Part shown: in pieces, positions 1-9,298 of the stretch
How positions within the stretch are numbered: position 1 is the stretch's first letter
Layout: every line of letters starts with the position of its first letter
Assembly (NCBI GenBank): GCA_021502835.1
Contig: JAKFGP010000058.1
Span: forward strand, 1-64,000
Direction: 5' to 3'
Origin: Streptomyces thinghirensis
GTDB lineage: Bacteria; Actinomycetota; Actinomycetia; Streptomycetales; Streptomycetaceae
Length of the DNA: 64,000 nt
Position numbers and translations under genes: made by a program
The notes under the pieces: generated by a model
Seen by the model: only the letters and a program-made list of their open reading frames with translations
Told to the model about the DNA's origin: nothing
Databases searched by the model: none

Positions 1-136
1 TTCGGGCCCTGATTCCCAGTCGGCGGGATTTGTCGAATGCCTTCTGGCTTTCGCCCGTCGGCCTCTCGACATTCACTACGTTAGCCGATTCCTCCGTGGA
101 CTCATAATCGAGTCTCGCGAGTTTGAATTCAGGCAT
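1..136 (-). CDS. Partial unknown ORF at left edge (low confidence)
   Basis: An open frame runs leftward from an ATG at 136 to the window edge (45 codons, no stop), beginning MPEFKLARLDYESTEES and continuing charged and hydrophilic. I do not recognise it. Third-position GC is only moderate, unlike the neighbouring genes, and no good ribosome binding site precedes the ATG. It may therefore be a chance frame in a low-GC promoter region or the start of an atypical gene outside the window. Positions 137-263 look non-coding. Confidence 0.3.
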   Translation of the reverse strand, partial: MPEFKLARLDYESTEESANVVNVERPTGESQKAFDKSRRLGIRAR

Positions 137-263
137 GCGGACACGCCGAATTCGCCCCCGCTGAGGGGAGTCGTAGGTAGTGGGTTGGCCGCTTCCGGCT
201 GCAGGCGATTGCCGTACCCGGGTCAAGCGGCTCGGGCTACGTTACGCGCCTGCCAAGGGAGAG

Positions 264-902
264 TCAACTTCGGCGGCGGCGGGGCACATGGGCCCGATAG
301 GGCTGACCGTCGGGTCGTCGGCGACCCAGTACCGCCAGGGATGGACGCCGCCCTCGCCGGCCACGCCGGTGCGTGGGCCGTTGCGTACCTGGTCGCGGGG
401 CACAGGTGCGCCGGTCAGGATGCGCAGGGGGTTGCCTCGGCGGTGCAGGCGTCCGTGCCGTTCAGGGCTCGGTCCACGCCCAGGGCGGTGGCGAGGCGGG
501 CCGGGCCTTTGGCCAGTTCCTTGTCATTGCGGGCGGAGAGTCGACGGGTGCGGGCCAGCTCGGCGCCCTCGATGATCTCGCCGGCGCGGAGCAGAACGGC
601 GCTCGCCCTGCCCTCGGGACCGCACACCAGGTTCATGCAGAACCACATGCCGTAGGTGAAGTAGACGTACACGTGTCCGGGGGACCGAACATCACTTCGT
701 TGCGGGGCGTGCGACCGCGGTAGGCGTGGGAGCCGGGGTCGTTCTGACCGTCGTAGGCCTCGACCTCTGTCAGGCGGAGGGCGATCGGACCGTCCGGGGT
801 GTCGCGCACCAGGATGCGGCCCAGGAGGTCCGGGGCCACCTCGAGGATGGGCCGGTCGAAGAAATTTCTGGGCAGAGGCGTACGGTCGGGGCTCGCGATC
901 AT
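264..902 (-). CDS. 3-methyladenine DNA glycosylase (AAG/Mpg family)
   Basis: This base-excision repair enzyme would remove alkylated purines such as 3-methyladenine, cutting the N-glycosidic bond and leaving an abasic site. The N-terminus ([20 protein letters not shown]) and the block LTEVEAYDG, which carries the expected catalytic glutamate, are typical of the AAG fold. Further on, [10 protein letters not shown] and [11 protein letters not shown] are also diagnostic. The reconstructed protein is about 210 residues, the usual length. The frame breaks near 675 (GPP to GHVYVYFT), near 437 and near 290. The end at 264 assumes the common C-terminus rich in arginine; without the last shift translation would stop a few codons further left. 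The gene stands alone and is divergent from the next one. Confidence 0.85.
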
Positions 903-1047
903 GCTGTCCGAGCGTAACGCAGCCGGGTTCGTGCGCGAGGTGGTCAGGGAGCGTCCGCCTTGCCAGGGTGTGGGGCGCGGAACCGGTCACGGCCGAATCG
1001 CGTTTGTAGGGATCAGGGGTTCACCCAAAGCCTGGAGAGGGAGAGAC

Positions 1048-1833
1048 ATGGCGTTCAAGAAGCTGCTCGCGAGCCTGGGGGCCGGCGGGGCTTCGGTCGA
1101 GACCGTGCTGAGCGAGGTCAACGTCGTTCCGGGCGGTGTCGTCCAGGGGCGAGGTGCGGATCCAGGGCGGGTCCGTCGACCAGCAGATCGAGGCGCTGTC
1201 GGTCGGGCTGCAGGCCAAGGTCGAGGTGGAGAACGGTGACCAGGAGTACAAAGCAGGACATCGAGTTCACGAAGAGCCGGCTCGGTGGTGCCTTCGAGCT
1301 GAAGGCGAACGCCGTACACGCCGTGCAGTTCGGGCTCGAGATTCCGTGGGAGACGCCGATCACGACGATCGACGGGCAGGCGCTGCGCGGGATGAACATC
1401 GGCGTGACCACGGAGCTGGAGATCGCGCGCGCCGTGGACTCCGGTGACCTGGACCCGATCAACGTGCACCCGCTGCCGGCGCAGAAGGCGATCCTGGACG
1501 CGTTCATCGGGCTGGGCTTCCGCTTCAAGAGCGCGGACATGGAGCGGGGCCACATCCGCGGTACGCGGCAGAAGCTGCCGTTCTACCAGGAGATCGAGTT
1601 CCTCCCGCCGCAGCAGTACCGGGGGCTGAACCAGGTCGAGCTGAGCTTCGTCGCCGACGCCCAGGCGATGGACGTCGTGCTGGAGATGGACAAGAAGCCC
1701 GGGCTGTTCAGCGAGGGGCAGCGACACGTTCCGTTCCTTCAAGGTGGGGCTGAACGACTACCAGGGGACCGACTGGACGGCGTACCTCAACCAGTGGCTG
1801 TCCGAGGTAGGCAGCAAGCGGAACTGGTTCTAG
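1048..1833 (+). CDS. Spo0M-like sporulation-control protein
   Basis: This is an arrestin-like cytoplasmic protein of the Spo0M family, which influences sporulation in Bacillus and is widespread in actinomycetes. The ATG at 1048 follows a GGGAGAG ribosome binding site. The protein begins MAFKKLLASLGAGGASVETV; the central part has the family phrases VQFGLEIPWETPI and LEIARAVDSGDLDPI, and the C-terminus is KRNWF. Total length is about 260 residues, normal for the family. The frame shifts near 1140, 1252 and 1725. No enzymatic activity is expected; the molecular role is poorly understood even in model species. Confidence 0.85.
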
Positions 1834-1882
1834 GGGTTCTAGGCTCGGACCGCACTGCACCGAACGATCAGGAGGTACCGAG

Positions 1883-2422
1883 GTGACCGAGCTCAAGCGG
1901 CGGCCGCTCCCCCATGACTTCCACCCGCCCGTGCCGGCGTTCACGGTCACGAGTGAGGACGTCCAGGAGGGGCCACGCTCAAGGACGCTCAGGTTCACGC
2001 GGCCGGCAACACCTCGCCGCAACTGCGGTGGGAGGGTTTCCCCGCCGAGACCAAGAGCTTCGCCGTGACGTGCTACGACCCGGACGCCCCGACGGGCAGC
2101 GGGTTCTGGCACTGGGTGGTGTTCGACATCCCTGCCTCGGTGACCGAGCTGCCGGTGGGCGCGGGCAGTGGCAAGTTCGAGGGGCTGCCGGAGGGGGCCG
2201 TACAGGCACGCAACGACTTCGGCAGCAAGGACTTCGGCGGCGCCGCGCCGCCGGCCGGGGGACGGGCCGCACCGGTATGTGTTCACGGTGTACGCCGTGG
2301 ACCAGGAGAAGCTGGGGCCGGACGCGGAAGCCACCCCGGCGTTCGTCGGCTTCAATCTGCGGTTCCACACGATCGCGCGTGCCCAGCTGATCGGTGAGTA
2401 CGAGGTGTCTGCCGAGAGCTAG
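1883..2422 (+). CDS. YbhB/YbcL (PEBP / Raf-kinase-inhibitor-like) protein
   Basis: This small cytosolic protein of the phosphatidylethanolamine-binding-protein superfamily has a ligand pocket but no settled substrate in bacteria. Diagnostic segments are [19 protein letters not shown] (residues about 57-75), the pocket-forming DPDAP and the WHWV(V) strand, then [12 protein letters not shown], and the [11 protein letters not shown] strand near the C-terminus. The start is a GTG preceded by AGGAGG. The frame breaks near 1975 and 2267. The gene lies 49 bp downstream of the Spo0M gene on the same strand and is followed by a clear terminator, so the two may be cotranscribed. Confidence 0.88.
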
Positions 2423-2446
2423 TGCTCCGAGCGTTCATGGAACGTT

Positions 2447-2490
2447 TGCCCGCCTCTGGTCTTGGAATGGATCAGGGGGCGGGCATTTTT
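2447..2490 (+). terminator. Rho-independent terminator after PEBP gene
   Basis: An 8-bp GC-rich stem (TGCCCGCC at 2447-2454 with GGCGGGCA at 2478-2485) is followed by a run of five T. It lies 25 bp after the PEBP stop. Confidence 0.8.
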
Positions 2491-2623
2491 GTTGCCGGGG
2501 GGCGTGGGGAGCTTTCCCCTCGCAGGAGCAGCAGATATTGCGTTGTCCATCTCGGCGTGCCCGGCCAGAGTTGATCCCAGCCCGCCACGGGGGTGGGCCG
2601 GTGCGCACGGGAGGTGGGCTGGT

Positions 2624-3131
2624 ATGCGGGACACGCTGGTACTGAACGCGAGCTTCGAGCCGTTGTCGACGGTGACGCTCAATCGAGCCGTCGTTCTGGT
2701 GCTCCAGGACAAGGCCGTCGTCGAACAGGCCCACCCCGAACTGCGGATGCGCGGAGCCGCGCTCGACATACCGGCGCCCCGGGTGATCAGGGCTGTGCCA
2801 ATACGTACGGGTGCCCTTCCGAAGACGCGCTCCGTGGTCGAGGCGGGGCGTGCTGGTCCGGGACCGGCACCGGTGCGCGTACTGCGGGCGGCGGGGGACG
2901 ACCGTCGACCACGTGGTGCCGCGGTCGCTCGGCGGGCAGGACACATGGCTGAACACGGTGGCCTCGTGTGCTGAGGACAATCACCGGAAGGCGAACCGGA
3001 CGCCCGAGCAGGCGGGTATGCCGCTGCTGCGGAAGCCGTTCGAGCCGACGCCTGCGGACGCGATGCTTCTCGCCTTGGGTCAGGACGACTTCGACGCGTT
3101 GCCGGAGTGGCTCGCCCAGCCGGCCGCGTGA
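2624..3131 (+). CDS. HNH endonuclease family protein
   Basis: This is a small HNH-fold nuclease of about 170 residues. It begins MRDTLVLNASFEPLSTVTL, the usual N-terminus of the actinobacterial stand-alone HNH proteins. Its zinc/HNH core has CAYCGRRGTTVDHVVPRS followed by NTVASCAEDNHRKANRTP: two CxxC-like pairs, the DH of the HNH motif and the distal N..H. The ATG at 2624 follows a purine-rich GGGAGGTGGG. One extra G near 2794 breaks the frame. The role is unknown; such proteins are ubiquitous in Streptomyces cores and probably act in DNA repair or processing. Confidence 0.87.
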
Positions 3132-3189
3132 CCACTACGCCGATGGGGGCGTACCTCTGGTGAGAGGTACGCCCCCATCGGCGTAGTGG
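3132..3189. terminator. Perfect 27-bp hairpin between convergent genes
   Basis: Positions 3132-3158 are the exact reverse complement of 3163-3189, with a 4-base loop. The hairpin begins right after the HNH stop and ends 10 bp before the SPFH stop on the other strand. It would therefore act as a bidirectional terminator although no T-run follows. Confidence 0.85.
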
Positions 3190-3198
3190 GTACTGGCG

Positions 3199-4148
3199 TC
3201 AGTCGATGGACGGCTTCTCGCGCCGCTCCTGGGCCGGGACGTTCGCGCCGCCGCCGCTGCCCGAACCGCCGCCCATACCGCCGAAGTTGCCCATGGCGCC
3301 GGACAGGCCCCTTGAGGGCGTCGCCGATCTCGCTGGGGACGATCCAGAGCTTGTTGGCGTCGCCCTCGGCGATCTTCGGGAGCATCTGGAGGTACTGGTA
3401 GGAGAGCAGCTTCTGGTCCGGGTCGCCGGCGTGGATGGCCTCGAAGACCGTGCGGACGGCCTGGGCCTCGCCCTCGGCGCGCAGGGCGGCGGCCTTGGCC
3501 TCACCTTCGGCGCGCAGGATCTGGGACTGCTTCTCGCCCTCGGCACGCAGGATCTCGGACTGCCGGACACCCTCGGCCTGGAGGATCGCGGCGCGCTTGT
3601 CGCGGTCGGCGCGCATCTGCTTCTCCATCGAGTCCTGGATGGAGGTGGGCGGTTCGATGGCCTTGAGTTCCACGCGGTTGACGCGGATGCCCCACTTGCC
3701 GGTGGCCTCGTCGAGGACGCCGCGCAGGGCCGCGTTGATCTCCTCGCGGGAGGTGAGGGTCCGTTCCAGGTCCATGCCGCCGATGATGTTGCGGAGTGTG
3801 GTGACGGTCAGTTGCTCGATGGCCTGGATGTAGCTGGCGACCTCGTACGTCGCGGCGCGGGCGTCGGTCACCTGGTAGTAGATGACCGTGTCGATGTTGA
3901 CGACCAGGTTGTCCTGGGTGATGACCGGCTGCGGCGGGAAGGGGACGACCTGTTCGCGCAGGTCGATGCGGTTGCGGATGGTGTCGATGAACGGGACGAC
4001 GATGTTGAGGCCCGCGTTCAGTGTCCGCGTGTAGCGGCCGAAGCGTGACGATGGCGGCGCTGGCCCGTGGGATGACCTGGATGGTCTTGATCAGGGCGAT
4101 GAAGACCAACACCACCAGGATGATCAAGACGATGATGACCGGTTCCAT
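3199..4148 (-). CDS. SPFH/Band 7 membrane protein (stomatin/QmcA-like)
   Basis: This membrane-anchored scaffold of the SPFH superfamily forms oligomers in membrane microdomains. One N-terminal transmembrane helix (VIIVLIILVVLVFIALI, residues about 4-20) is followed by the SPFH domain, including TLRNIIGGMDLERTLTSRE and VELKAIEPP. A long alanine/glutamate-rich coiled region then repeats LRAEGE-type units. The tail is Gly-rich and ends REKPSID. The frame shifts near 4040 and 3315. The NfeD-like gene lies upstream on the same strand with a 168-bp gap; SPFH/NfeD pairs are a known functional unit in membrane-protein quality control and membrane organisation. Confidence 0.9.
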
Positions 4149-4316
4149 CGTGGTTGTCCGTTCCCTTCTCCGCCTCGGCGCTCTGGCAGATCCTATTGGC
4201 CCTGACTGGCGACCCTGACTACTGCTGATCTTACGGCTGTTGAGGATCTTGCTGGTCGAGTCTGACAGACCGTCGTGTACCGCGGAGGGTGTTCGGTCCA
4301 GTTGTGTCCGGTGAGG

Positions 4317-4748
4317 TCACATGATGATCGCCGTGGCCCCCTCGATGTCCACGACGTCGACTTCCTCGCCCGTCTCGAAGGTCCGCCCGGTGTCGAGTGC
4401 GCGTGCCGACCAGACCTCCCCGGCGAGCTTGATCCGGCCGCCGGAGCCGTCGACCCGTTCCAGTACGACGGCCTGTCTGCCCTTCAGGGCGTCCACGCCC
4501 GTGGCCAGTTGGGGCCGTTGGGAGCGGTGTCGGGCGGCGATGGGCCGTACTACGGCGATGAGGGCGACCGAGACGATGACGAAGACGAGTACCTGGACGA
4601 CCACGTCCGCGCCGAACCCGGATGCGACGGCGGCGGCGACCGCGCCGACGGCGAGCATCCCGAACTCCGGCATCGCGGTCACGACGAGCGGGATTCCGAG
4701 CGCTGCCGCGGCGACGAGCCACCACACCCATGCGTCGATGTCGTTCAC
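4317..4748 (-). CDS. NfeD-like membrane protein
   Basis: This gene is one of the few with an unbroken frame (143 residues). Two to three transmembrane helices lie in the first half (about 8-28 and 45-70). A soluble OB-fold C-terminal domain follows, with GRQAVVLERVDGSGGRIKLA and a WSARA motif. NfeD-family proteins partner with SPFH proteins such as the product of the next gene. The start is GTG at 4748. It overlaps the last bases of the upstream ABC ATPase frame, if that frame really ends at 4745, which would couple the two genes. Confidence 0.9.
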   Translation of the reverse strand: MNDIDAWVWWLVAAAALGIPLVVTAMPEFGMLAVGAVAAAVASGFGADVVVQVLVFVIVSVALIAVVRPIAARHRSQRPQLATGVDALKGRQAVVLERVDGSGGRIKLAGEVWSARALDTGRTFETGEEVDVVDIEGATAIIM

Positions 4749-5600
4749 ATGGTCATGGTAGGTCCGGGTGACGTGCCGGGGACAGGGCGCACGGGGGGCG
4801 GGTCAGGACAGGGGAGCCCCTGTGCGGTCCAGCGGTCGCCGACCTGCTCGACGACGAGCGGGAGTCCGAAGCAGAGGGAGAGATTGCGGGAGGTCAGTTC
4901 GAGCTCCAGCGGACCGCGGCCATGATCTTGCCCTGACGGATCATCAGGACGTGGGTGAAGCCCGGGGCGATTTCCTCGACGTGATGGGTGACCATGATCA
5001 TCGAGGGGGGCGATCGGGTCGCGGGCGAGGCGGCCGAGGCGGCGCACGAGGTCCTCGCGGCCGCCGAGGTCGAGACCGGCGGCCGGCTCGTCCAGGAGCA
5101 GCAGCTCGGGGTCGGTCATCAGGGCGCGGGCGATCAGCGTGCGCTTGCGCTCGCCCTCGGAGAGGGTGCCGAACTTCCGTTCCAGGTACTCGGTCATGCC
5201 CAGGCGGTCGAGGAAGGCGCGGGCGCGCTGCTCGTCGATGTCCTCGTACTCCTCCTGCCAGCCGGCGGTCATGCCGTAGGCGGCGGTCAGCACGGTCTGC
5301 AGGACGGTCTGGCCCTTGGGCAGCTTGTCGGCCATGGCGATGCCGGCCATGCCGATGCGCGGGCGCAGTTCGAAGACGTCCGTGCCGGGCTTGCCGAGGG
5401 TCTCGCCGAGGATGGTGGCGGTGCCGTTGCTGGGGTAGAGGTAGCTGGACGCGACATTGAGGAGGGTGGTCTTGCCGGCGCCGTTGGGGCCCAGGATGAC
5501 CCAGCGCTCACCCTCCTTCACCGACCAGGAGACCTGGTCCACCAGAGCCCGGCCCTCGCGGACCACGGATACGTCCTGAAGCTCCAGAACATCGCTTGCG
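4745..5600 (-). CDS. ABC transporter ATP-binding protein (YlmA/PhnC-like)
   Basis: This single ABC ATPase domain carries Walker A LGPNGAGKTTLLN, a signature in the form LSEGERKRTLIARALM, Walker B LLLLDEPAAGLD and a switch-region VTHHVEE. Its membrane partner is not adjacent. The start is unresolved: coding similarity begins at DVLELQDVSVVREGRALVD near 5600, but no ATG or GTG sits there in frame, so a base is probably lost or altered. The frame shifts near 5008 and returns near 4925. The stop may be at 4803 (ending in LPLS) if one more base is missing, or at 4745 as given. Confidence 0.82.
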
Positions 5601-5751
5601 AGCGCGTTGTCTCCCCTTGCATTGTGGCCGGTCTCGGCTGTCGCGTACGCCTCTGGCTCGGGCCGCCGCGCCGGTGGGCGCAGGCCCTCCAGGAAATCTA
5701 CGCCACCGGTCGGCTTCACCGTTCCATCGGTCCGGTCGCTGGGGTGGGGGC

Positions 5752-6540
5752 ATGCTCTCGGAACCACGCGCAGGGCGCCTTGCCGCCTGGGGAAATGCCC
5801 TTATTGCCGGAATGGTCTCGCCGGACGACGCCGCCGTCGCGATTGTCGGCGACGACGCGGTGCACCGGGTGGAGGGGTTGCCGGACGAGTCGGCGCCGGT
5901 CGGTCTCACGCTGGCGCTGGGGCGGCTGCGGGCGCTCGGGGCGACCGGGCTGCGGGTCGCGCTGCCCGCGCCGGGGCATCCGCTGGGGCTGAGCGGGCCG
6001 CCGGAGTTCAACGCGCGGGCGCTGGAGGCCGAGGAGGCGGTGATCTGTCACGGTGCCGCGCTCGGGCTGGTGCCGGAGGTGGCACGAGGCCGGGCCCGAG
6101 GGTGACGTGCATGTCGAGGTCGTCTGGCACTGCCTGCCGGTGCGGGAGGCCCCGCCGGCGGATGTGCCCTCGCTCGGGGAGGCGGAGCGGGAGCTGGCGG
6201 AGGCGCTGCGGGACGCGACGGAGGTGCTGACGCGGCTGGATGTGGCCGGGTCCGGGCCGGTGGCGGAGGCGGCGGTCGCGGCGTACCGGGCGCGGGCGGA
6301 GCGGGGGCGGGAGGTTCTTGCGCCGGGGTATCCGCCGCGGGCGGTGCGGGTGCTGGAGTTGGCGCAGCGGGTGGGGGCGTTGGTGTCGCTGGCGGGTGAG
6401 AACGGGCACGGGGGTGCGGTGAGCGCGTCCGAGATGGTGGCTCGGGGGAGGCGTTGCGGCCGGTGGAGCGGACGGCTCGGCGGGCGCAGGTGGCGGCGTA
6501 CAACTCCGTTGTGGAGGAGCGGGAGCGGGGGGTGCGGTGA
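5752..6540 (+). CDS. Conserved actinobacterial protein of unknown function
   Basis: The gene is divergent from the ABC ATPase gene. The reconstructed product is about 260 residues and rich in Ala, Glu and Arg. It starts MLSEPRAGRLAAWGNALIAG and contains SPDDAAVAIVGDDAVHRVEG, LALGRLRALGATGLRVALPA, and a C-terminal helical stretch ending RAQVAAYNSVVEERERGVR. There is no signal peptide or membrane segment. I recognise it only as a protein conserved among Streptomyces near chpE; no function can be assigned. The frame breaks near 6085 and 6440. Confidence 0.75.
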
Positions 6541-6685
6541 CGTCCCTTGGTTGTGCGGGGGCGCGTTTGTTGGTGGTGCGGTGACGTCTGTCGGTGGGGG
6601 GGCCCGGCGTCGGGGGTGGGCCGGGGGTGGGTGCGCGGCCCGGCGGTGGCGGGGTGCCGCTGCGCCCACCCGTGCCGCCCCAGCG

Positions 6686-6758
6686 GCACGACTGCCCGCA
6701 GCGGGGGCTGCGGAGCACGGCTGCCCGCGGCTGGGGGGCGGGGCACGGCTGCCCGCAG
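6686..6758. repeat. Three spaced copies of a CTGCCCGC motif
   Basis: A 16-base motif (GCACGRCTGCCCGCRG) occurs at 6686-6701, 6715-6730 and 6743-6758. The surrounding 6541-6858 spacer is extremely GC-rich and holds no plausible gene. Long open frames here come from base composition only. The motif resembles dispersed intergenic repeats I remember from Streptomyces genomes. Confidence 0.6.
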
Positions 6759-6809
6759 TTGCGGTGGCGCGTGGCTGGCCGTGGCTGGGTGGGGGGGGCG
6801 GAATGCGAC

Positions 6810-6837
6810 CGGCCTCCCGGGTGGGCCCGGGAGGCCG
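6810..6837. terminator. Hairpin between convergent gene and chpE
   Basis: CGGCCTCCCGGG at 6810-6821 pairs perfectly with 6826-6837 across a 4-base loop. It lies 21 bp beyond the chpE stop and so probably terminates chpE; it could also serve the rightward gene. Confidence 0.7.
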
Positions 6838-6858
6838 TGGTTAGCTTGGTGGCCTGGG

Positions 6859-7105
6859 TCAGTGGTTGACGCCGAGGTTGCCGAAGGCCGGGTTCAGGAC
6901 GCCGATGACGTTGACGCTGTTGCCGACGGCGTTCACCGGGATGTGGATCGGCGCCTGGACGACGTTGCCGGAGGCGACGCCCGGGGGAGCCGATGGCCTC
7001 GCCGTGGGCGACCGAGCCGTCGGTGGCGGAGGCCGTGCCCGCGCCGGCGGCGATCAGCCCGCCGGCCACCATCGTCACGGCCGCTGCCTTCTTCAGGTTC
7101 TTCAC
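6859..7105 (-). CDS. chpE: Short chaplin ChpE
   Basis: This is a secreted surface-active amyloid protein that helps aerial hyphae breach the air-water interface. A Sec signal peptide (KKAAAVTMVAGGLIAAG, cleavage after ASA) precedes one chaplin domain with VASGNVVQAPIHIPVNAVG and VNVIGVLNPAFGN. No cysteine is present, which separates ChpE from the other short chaplins with their paired cysteines. The GTG start at 7105 has a strong AAGGAGG. One extra base near 6985 breaks the frame. About 80 residues in total, the family length. The gene is separate from the two-component pair to its right (155-bp gap). Confidence 0.93.
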
Positions 7106-7261
7106 TTACAAGCCCTCCTTGCGATTGCCGCGGCAGTCGCCGCAGCTACGCACTGGAGAACGGCCGGACGCCGGAGAGGATGCGCCATTCGGGGGACATT
7201 CCCACGACGGTATGAATCTCCGACCGGAAGGGAACCCTCCGAGTTGCCGCCGCGTACGGGG

Positions 7262-7902
7262 TCAGCCGGTCACACCGTGGCGCACGGCCCACAGTGCGGC
7301 CTGGGTGCGGTCCGCCAGATCGAGTTTCATCAGGATGTTCGAGACGTGGGTCTTCACCGTCTTCTCGGAGAGGACGAGGGCGCGCGCGATCTCCCGGTTG
7401 GAGCGGCCGTCCGCTATCAGGCCCAGCACCTCGCGCTCCCGCTCCGTGAGGGCACCCGCTCTGCCCTGCCCTGAGTTGTTCTCCTCCTGGGACAGCAGGG
7501 CGCCGGCGACCTCGGGCTGGAGCAGGATGTGGCCGGCGTGGACGGAGCGGATGGCGCCCGCCAGCGCGTCGGGATCGACGTCCTTGTAGACGTAACCGGC
7601 CGCGCCCGCCCGCAGGGCCGGGACGACGGTGCGCTGCTCGGTGAAGCTGGTGACGACCAGCACCGCGCGCGGTTGTCCAGCTCGCGGAGTCTGCGCAGCG
7701 CGTCGACGCCGTCCATGCCCGGCATCTTGACGTCCATGAGGATCACGTCGGGTTTCAGTTCCTCGGCTCGGTCGACGCCCTCGGCGCCGTCGGCGGCCTC
7801 GCCCACCACATCGATGTCGTCCTGCACCTCAAGGAAGGTGCGCAGGCCCCGGCGGACCACCTGGTGGTCGTCGACGAGCAGCACCTTGATTGCGTCAGCC
7901 AC
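7262..7902 (-). CDS. NarL/LuxR-family response regulator
   Basis: This is a DNA-binding response regulator. Its receiver domain begins IKVLLVDDHQVVRRGL (acidic pair DD), and the phospho-acceptor aspartate is in VILMDVKMPG. The TS of VVTSF and the K of YKDVD complete the active site. The C-terminal LuxR-type HTH reads LTEREREVLGLIADGRSNRE and SEKTVKTHVSNILMKL. The frame breaks near 7670. The GTG start overlaps the 3' end of the histidine kinase gene by 8 bp, so the pair is translationally coupled. The target genes are unknown; chpE lies just downstream but a link is not shown. Confidence 0.92.
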
Positions 7903-9081
7903 CGGGGGCCTCCATCTCGATCGTGGTGCCCTTGCCGGGCGCCGATTCCACGGTCAGCCTGCCGACCGGCACCGCTCGCCCGGTCCCGCATCGAGACCAG
8001 GCCGAGGTGGCGTCCCGCGCGGCGCACCGTGCGCGTGTCGAAGCCGCTGCCGTCGTCGGTGACCCGCAGCACGGCTCCGGCGCCGCGCCGGTGCAGTGTC
8101 ACGTCGACGTGCTCCGCCCCGGAGTGGCGCAGGGCGTTGTGCAGTGCCTCCTGGGCGACGCGCAGCATCGCCTCCTCCTGGGCGGCGGGCAGGGCCTTGA
8201 CCCGCCGTGGCCGGTGAAGGTCACGCGCGCGGTGTGGGCGCGGTCCAGGACGTGGATCTGGGTGCGGAGGGTGGCGACGAGGCCGTCCTCGTCCAGGGCG
8301 GCGGGGCGCAGTTCGACGACGGCGGCGCGCAGTTCGTCGGCGGCCTCGGCGGCGAGCCCGGCGACCTGCTGCAGTTCGCCCTTGGCGCGTGCCGGGTCGC
8401 GGTCGACGAGGGTGGCCGCGGCCTGGGCGGTCAGGCGCAGCGAGAACAGCTTCTGGCTGACCGCGTCGTGCAGTTCGTGGGCGAGGCGGGAGCGCTCCTC
8501 GGCGATGGTCAGCTCACGGCTGCGTTCGTAGAGGCGGGCGTTGGTGAGGGCGATGGCGGCGTGCTGGGCGAGGATGCCCAGCAGTTCCTCGTCGTCCGCG
8601 GTGAAGCCGCAGCCGCCGGTCGGCTTCGGACACGGAGGGTGTGGGGGGTGTCCCCCACAGGGCGCGGGCGCAGCTTGTTGGCCAGGAACAGCGCGCCGAT
8701 GACCTCGTCACCGTCGCGGATCGGCAGCCCCAGGAAGTCGACCAGGTCCGGGTGGGCCGACGGCCAGCCCTCGAAGCGGGGGTCCTCGCGGACGTCGCCG
8801 AGGCGCTGGGGTGTGGCCTCGTGCAGCATCGCGGCGAGGATGCCGTGCTGGCGCGGGAGGGGGCCGATGGCCTTCCACTGCTCGTCGCTGACGCCGTCGA
8901 CGACGAACTGGGCGAAGCCGCCGTGGTCGTCGGGGACGCCGAGGGCGGCGTACTCCGCGTCGAGCAGCTCGCGGGCCGAGGCGACGATCGTCTTGAGGAC
9001 GTCGCGCACCTCGAGATGCCTGCTCATGGCCAGCAGCGCGGAACTGACCGCGGCGAGGCCGGACCGGGGGCCGTGACTCAT
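7895..9081 (-). CDS. GAF-domain sensor histidine kinase (NarL-partner type)
   Basis: This is a cytoplasmic sensor kinase without membrane helices. The N-terminal GAF domain covers residues about 15-170 (LEVRDVLKTIVASARELLDA; LGLPIRDGDEVIGALFLANK). The HisKA_3 phosphoacceptor box is RLAHELHDAVSQKLFSLRL. A HATPase_c domain follows with VAQEALHNALRHSGA (N box), VTDDGSGFD (G1) and GLVSMRDRA. The C-terminus is GTTIEMEAPGG. About 395 residues. Frame breaks lie near 8640, 8215 and 7970. It is cotranscribed with the regulator that follows. The GAF domain suggests it senses a soluble ligand or a redox or nitrogen-oxide signal, but the ligand cannot be read from sequence. Confidence 0.9.
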
Positions 9082-9298
9082 GTCCCCACGGTACCGGCGG
9101 GGTGTGACGGCGGGATCGGCCTGTGGACGCCGTCGCCTAGGGCGGTGGGCCTAGGTCCCGGGTCCCGCCCGCCGGTCCTAGGGCGAAGGGCCCCGCACGG
9201 TTGCGGCCCGTGCCCGAGGCGGCCGGTGCGGCGCGGTTCCTACGTTGAGGACCACGCCGGCCCGATCAGAGGGCGTGGACGACGAGGGGACGTGTGTC

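Noticed and set aside
2430..2442. CGTTCATGGAACG as a LexA-type operator
   Set aside because: Arms are only five bases and it lies just after the PEBP stop, not at a promoter.
5716..7105. Very long minus-strand open frames opposite the 5752 gene and chpE
   Set aside because: Their products are Pro/Arg/Thr strings typical of antisense frames in high-GC DNA, and they overlap a better-supported gene and chpE.
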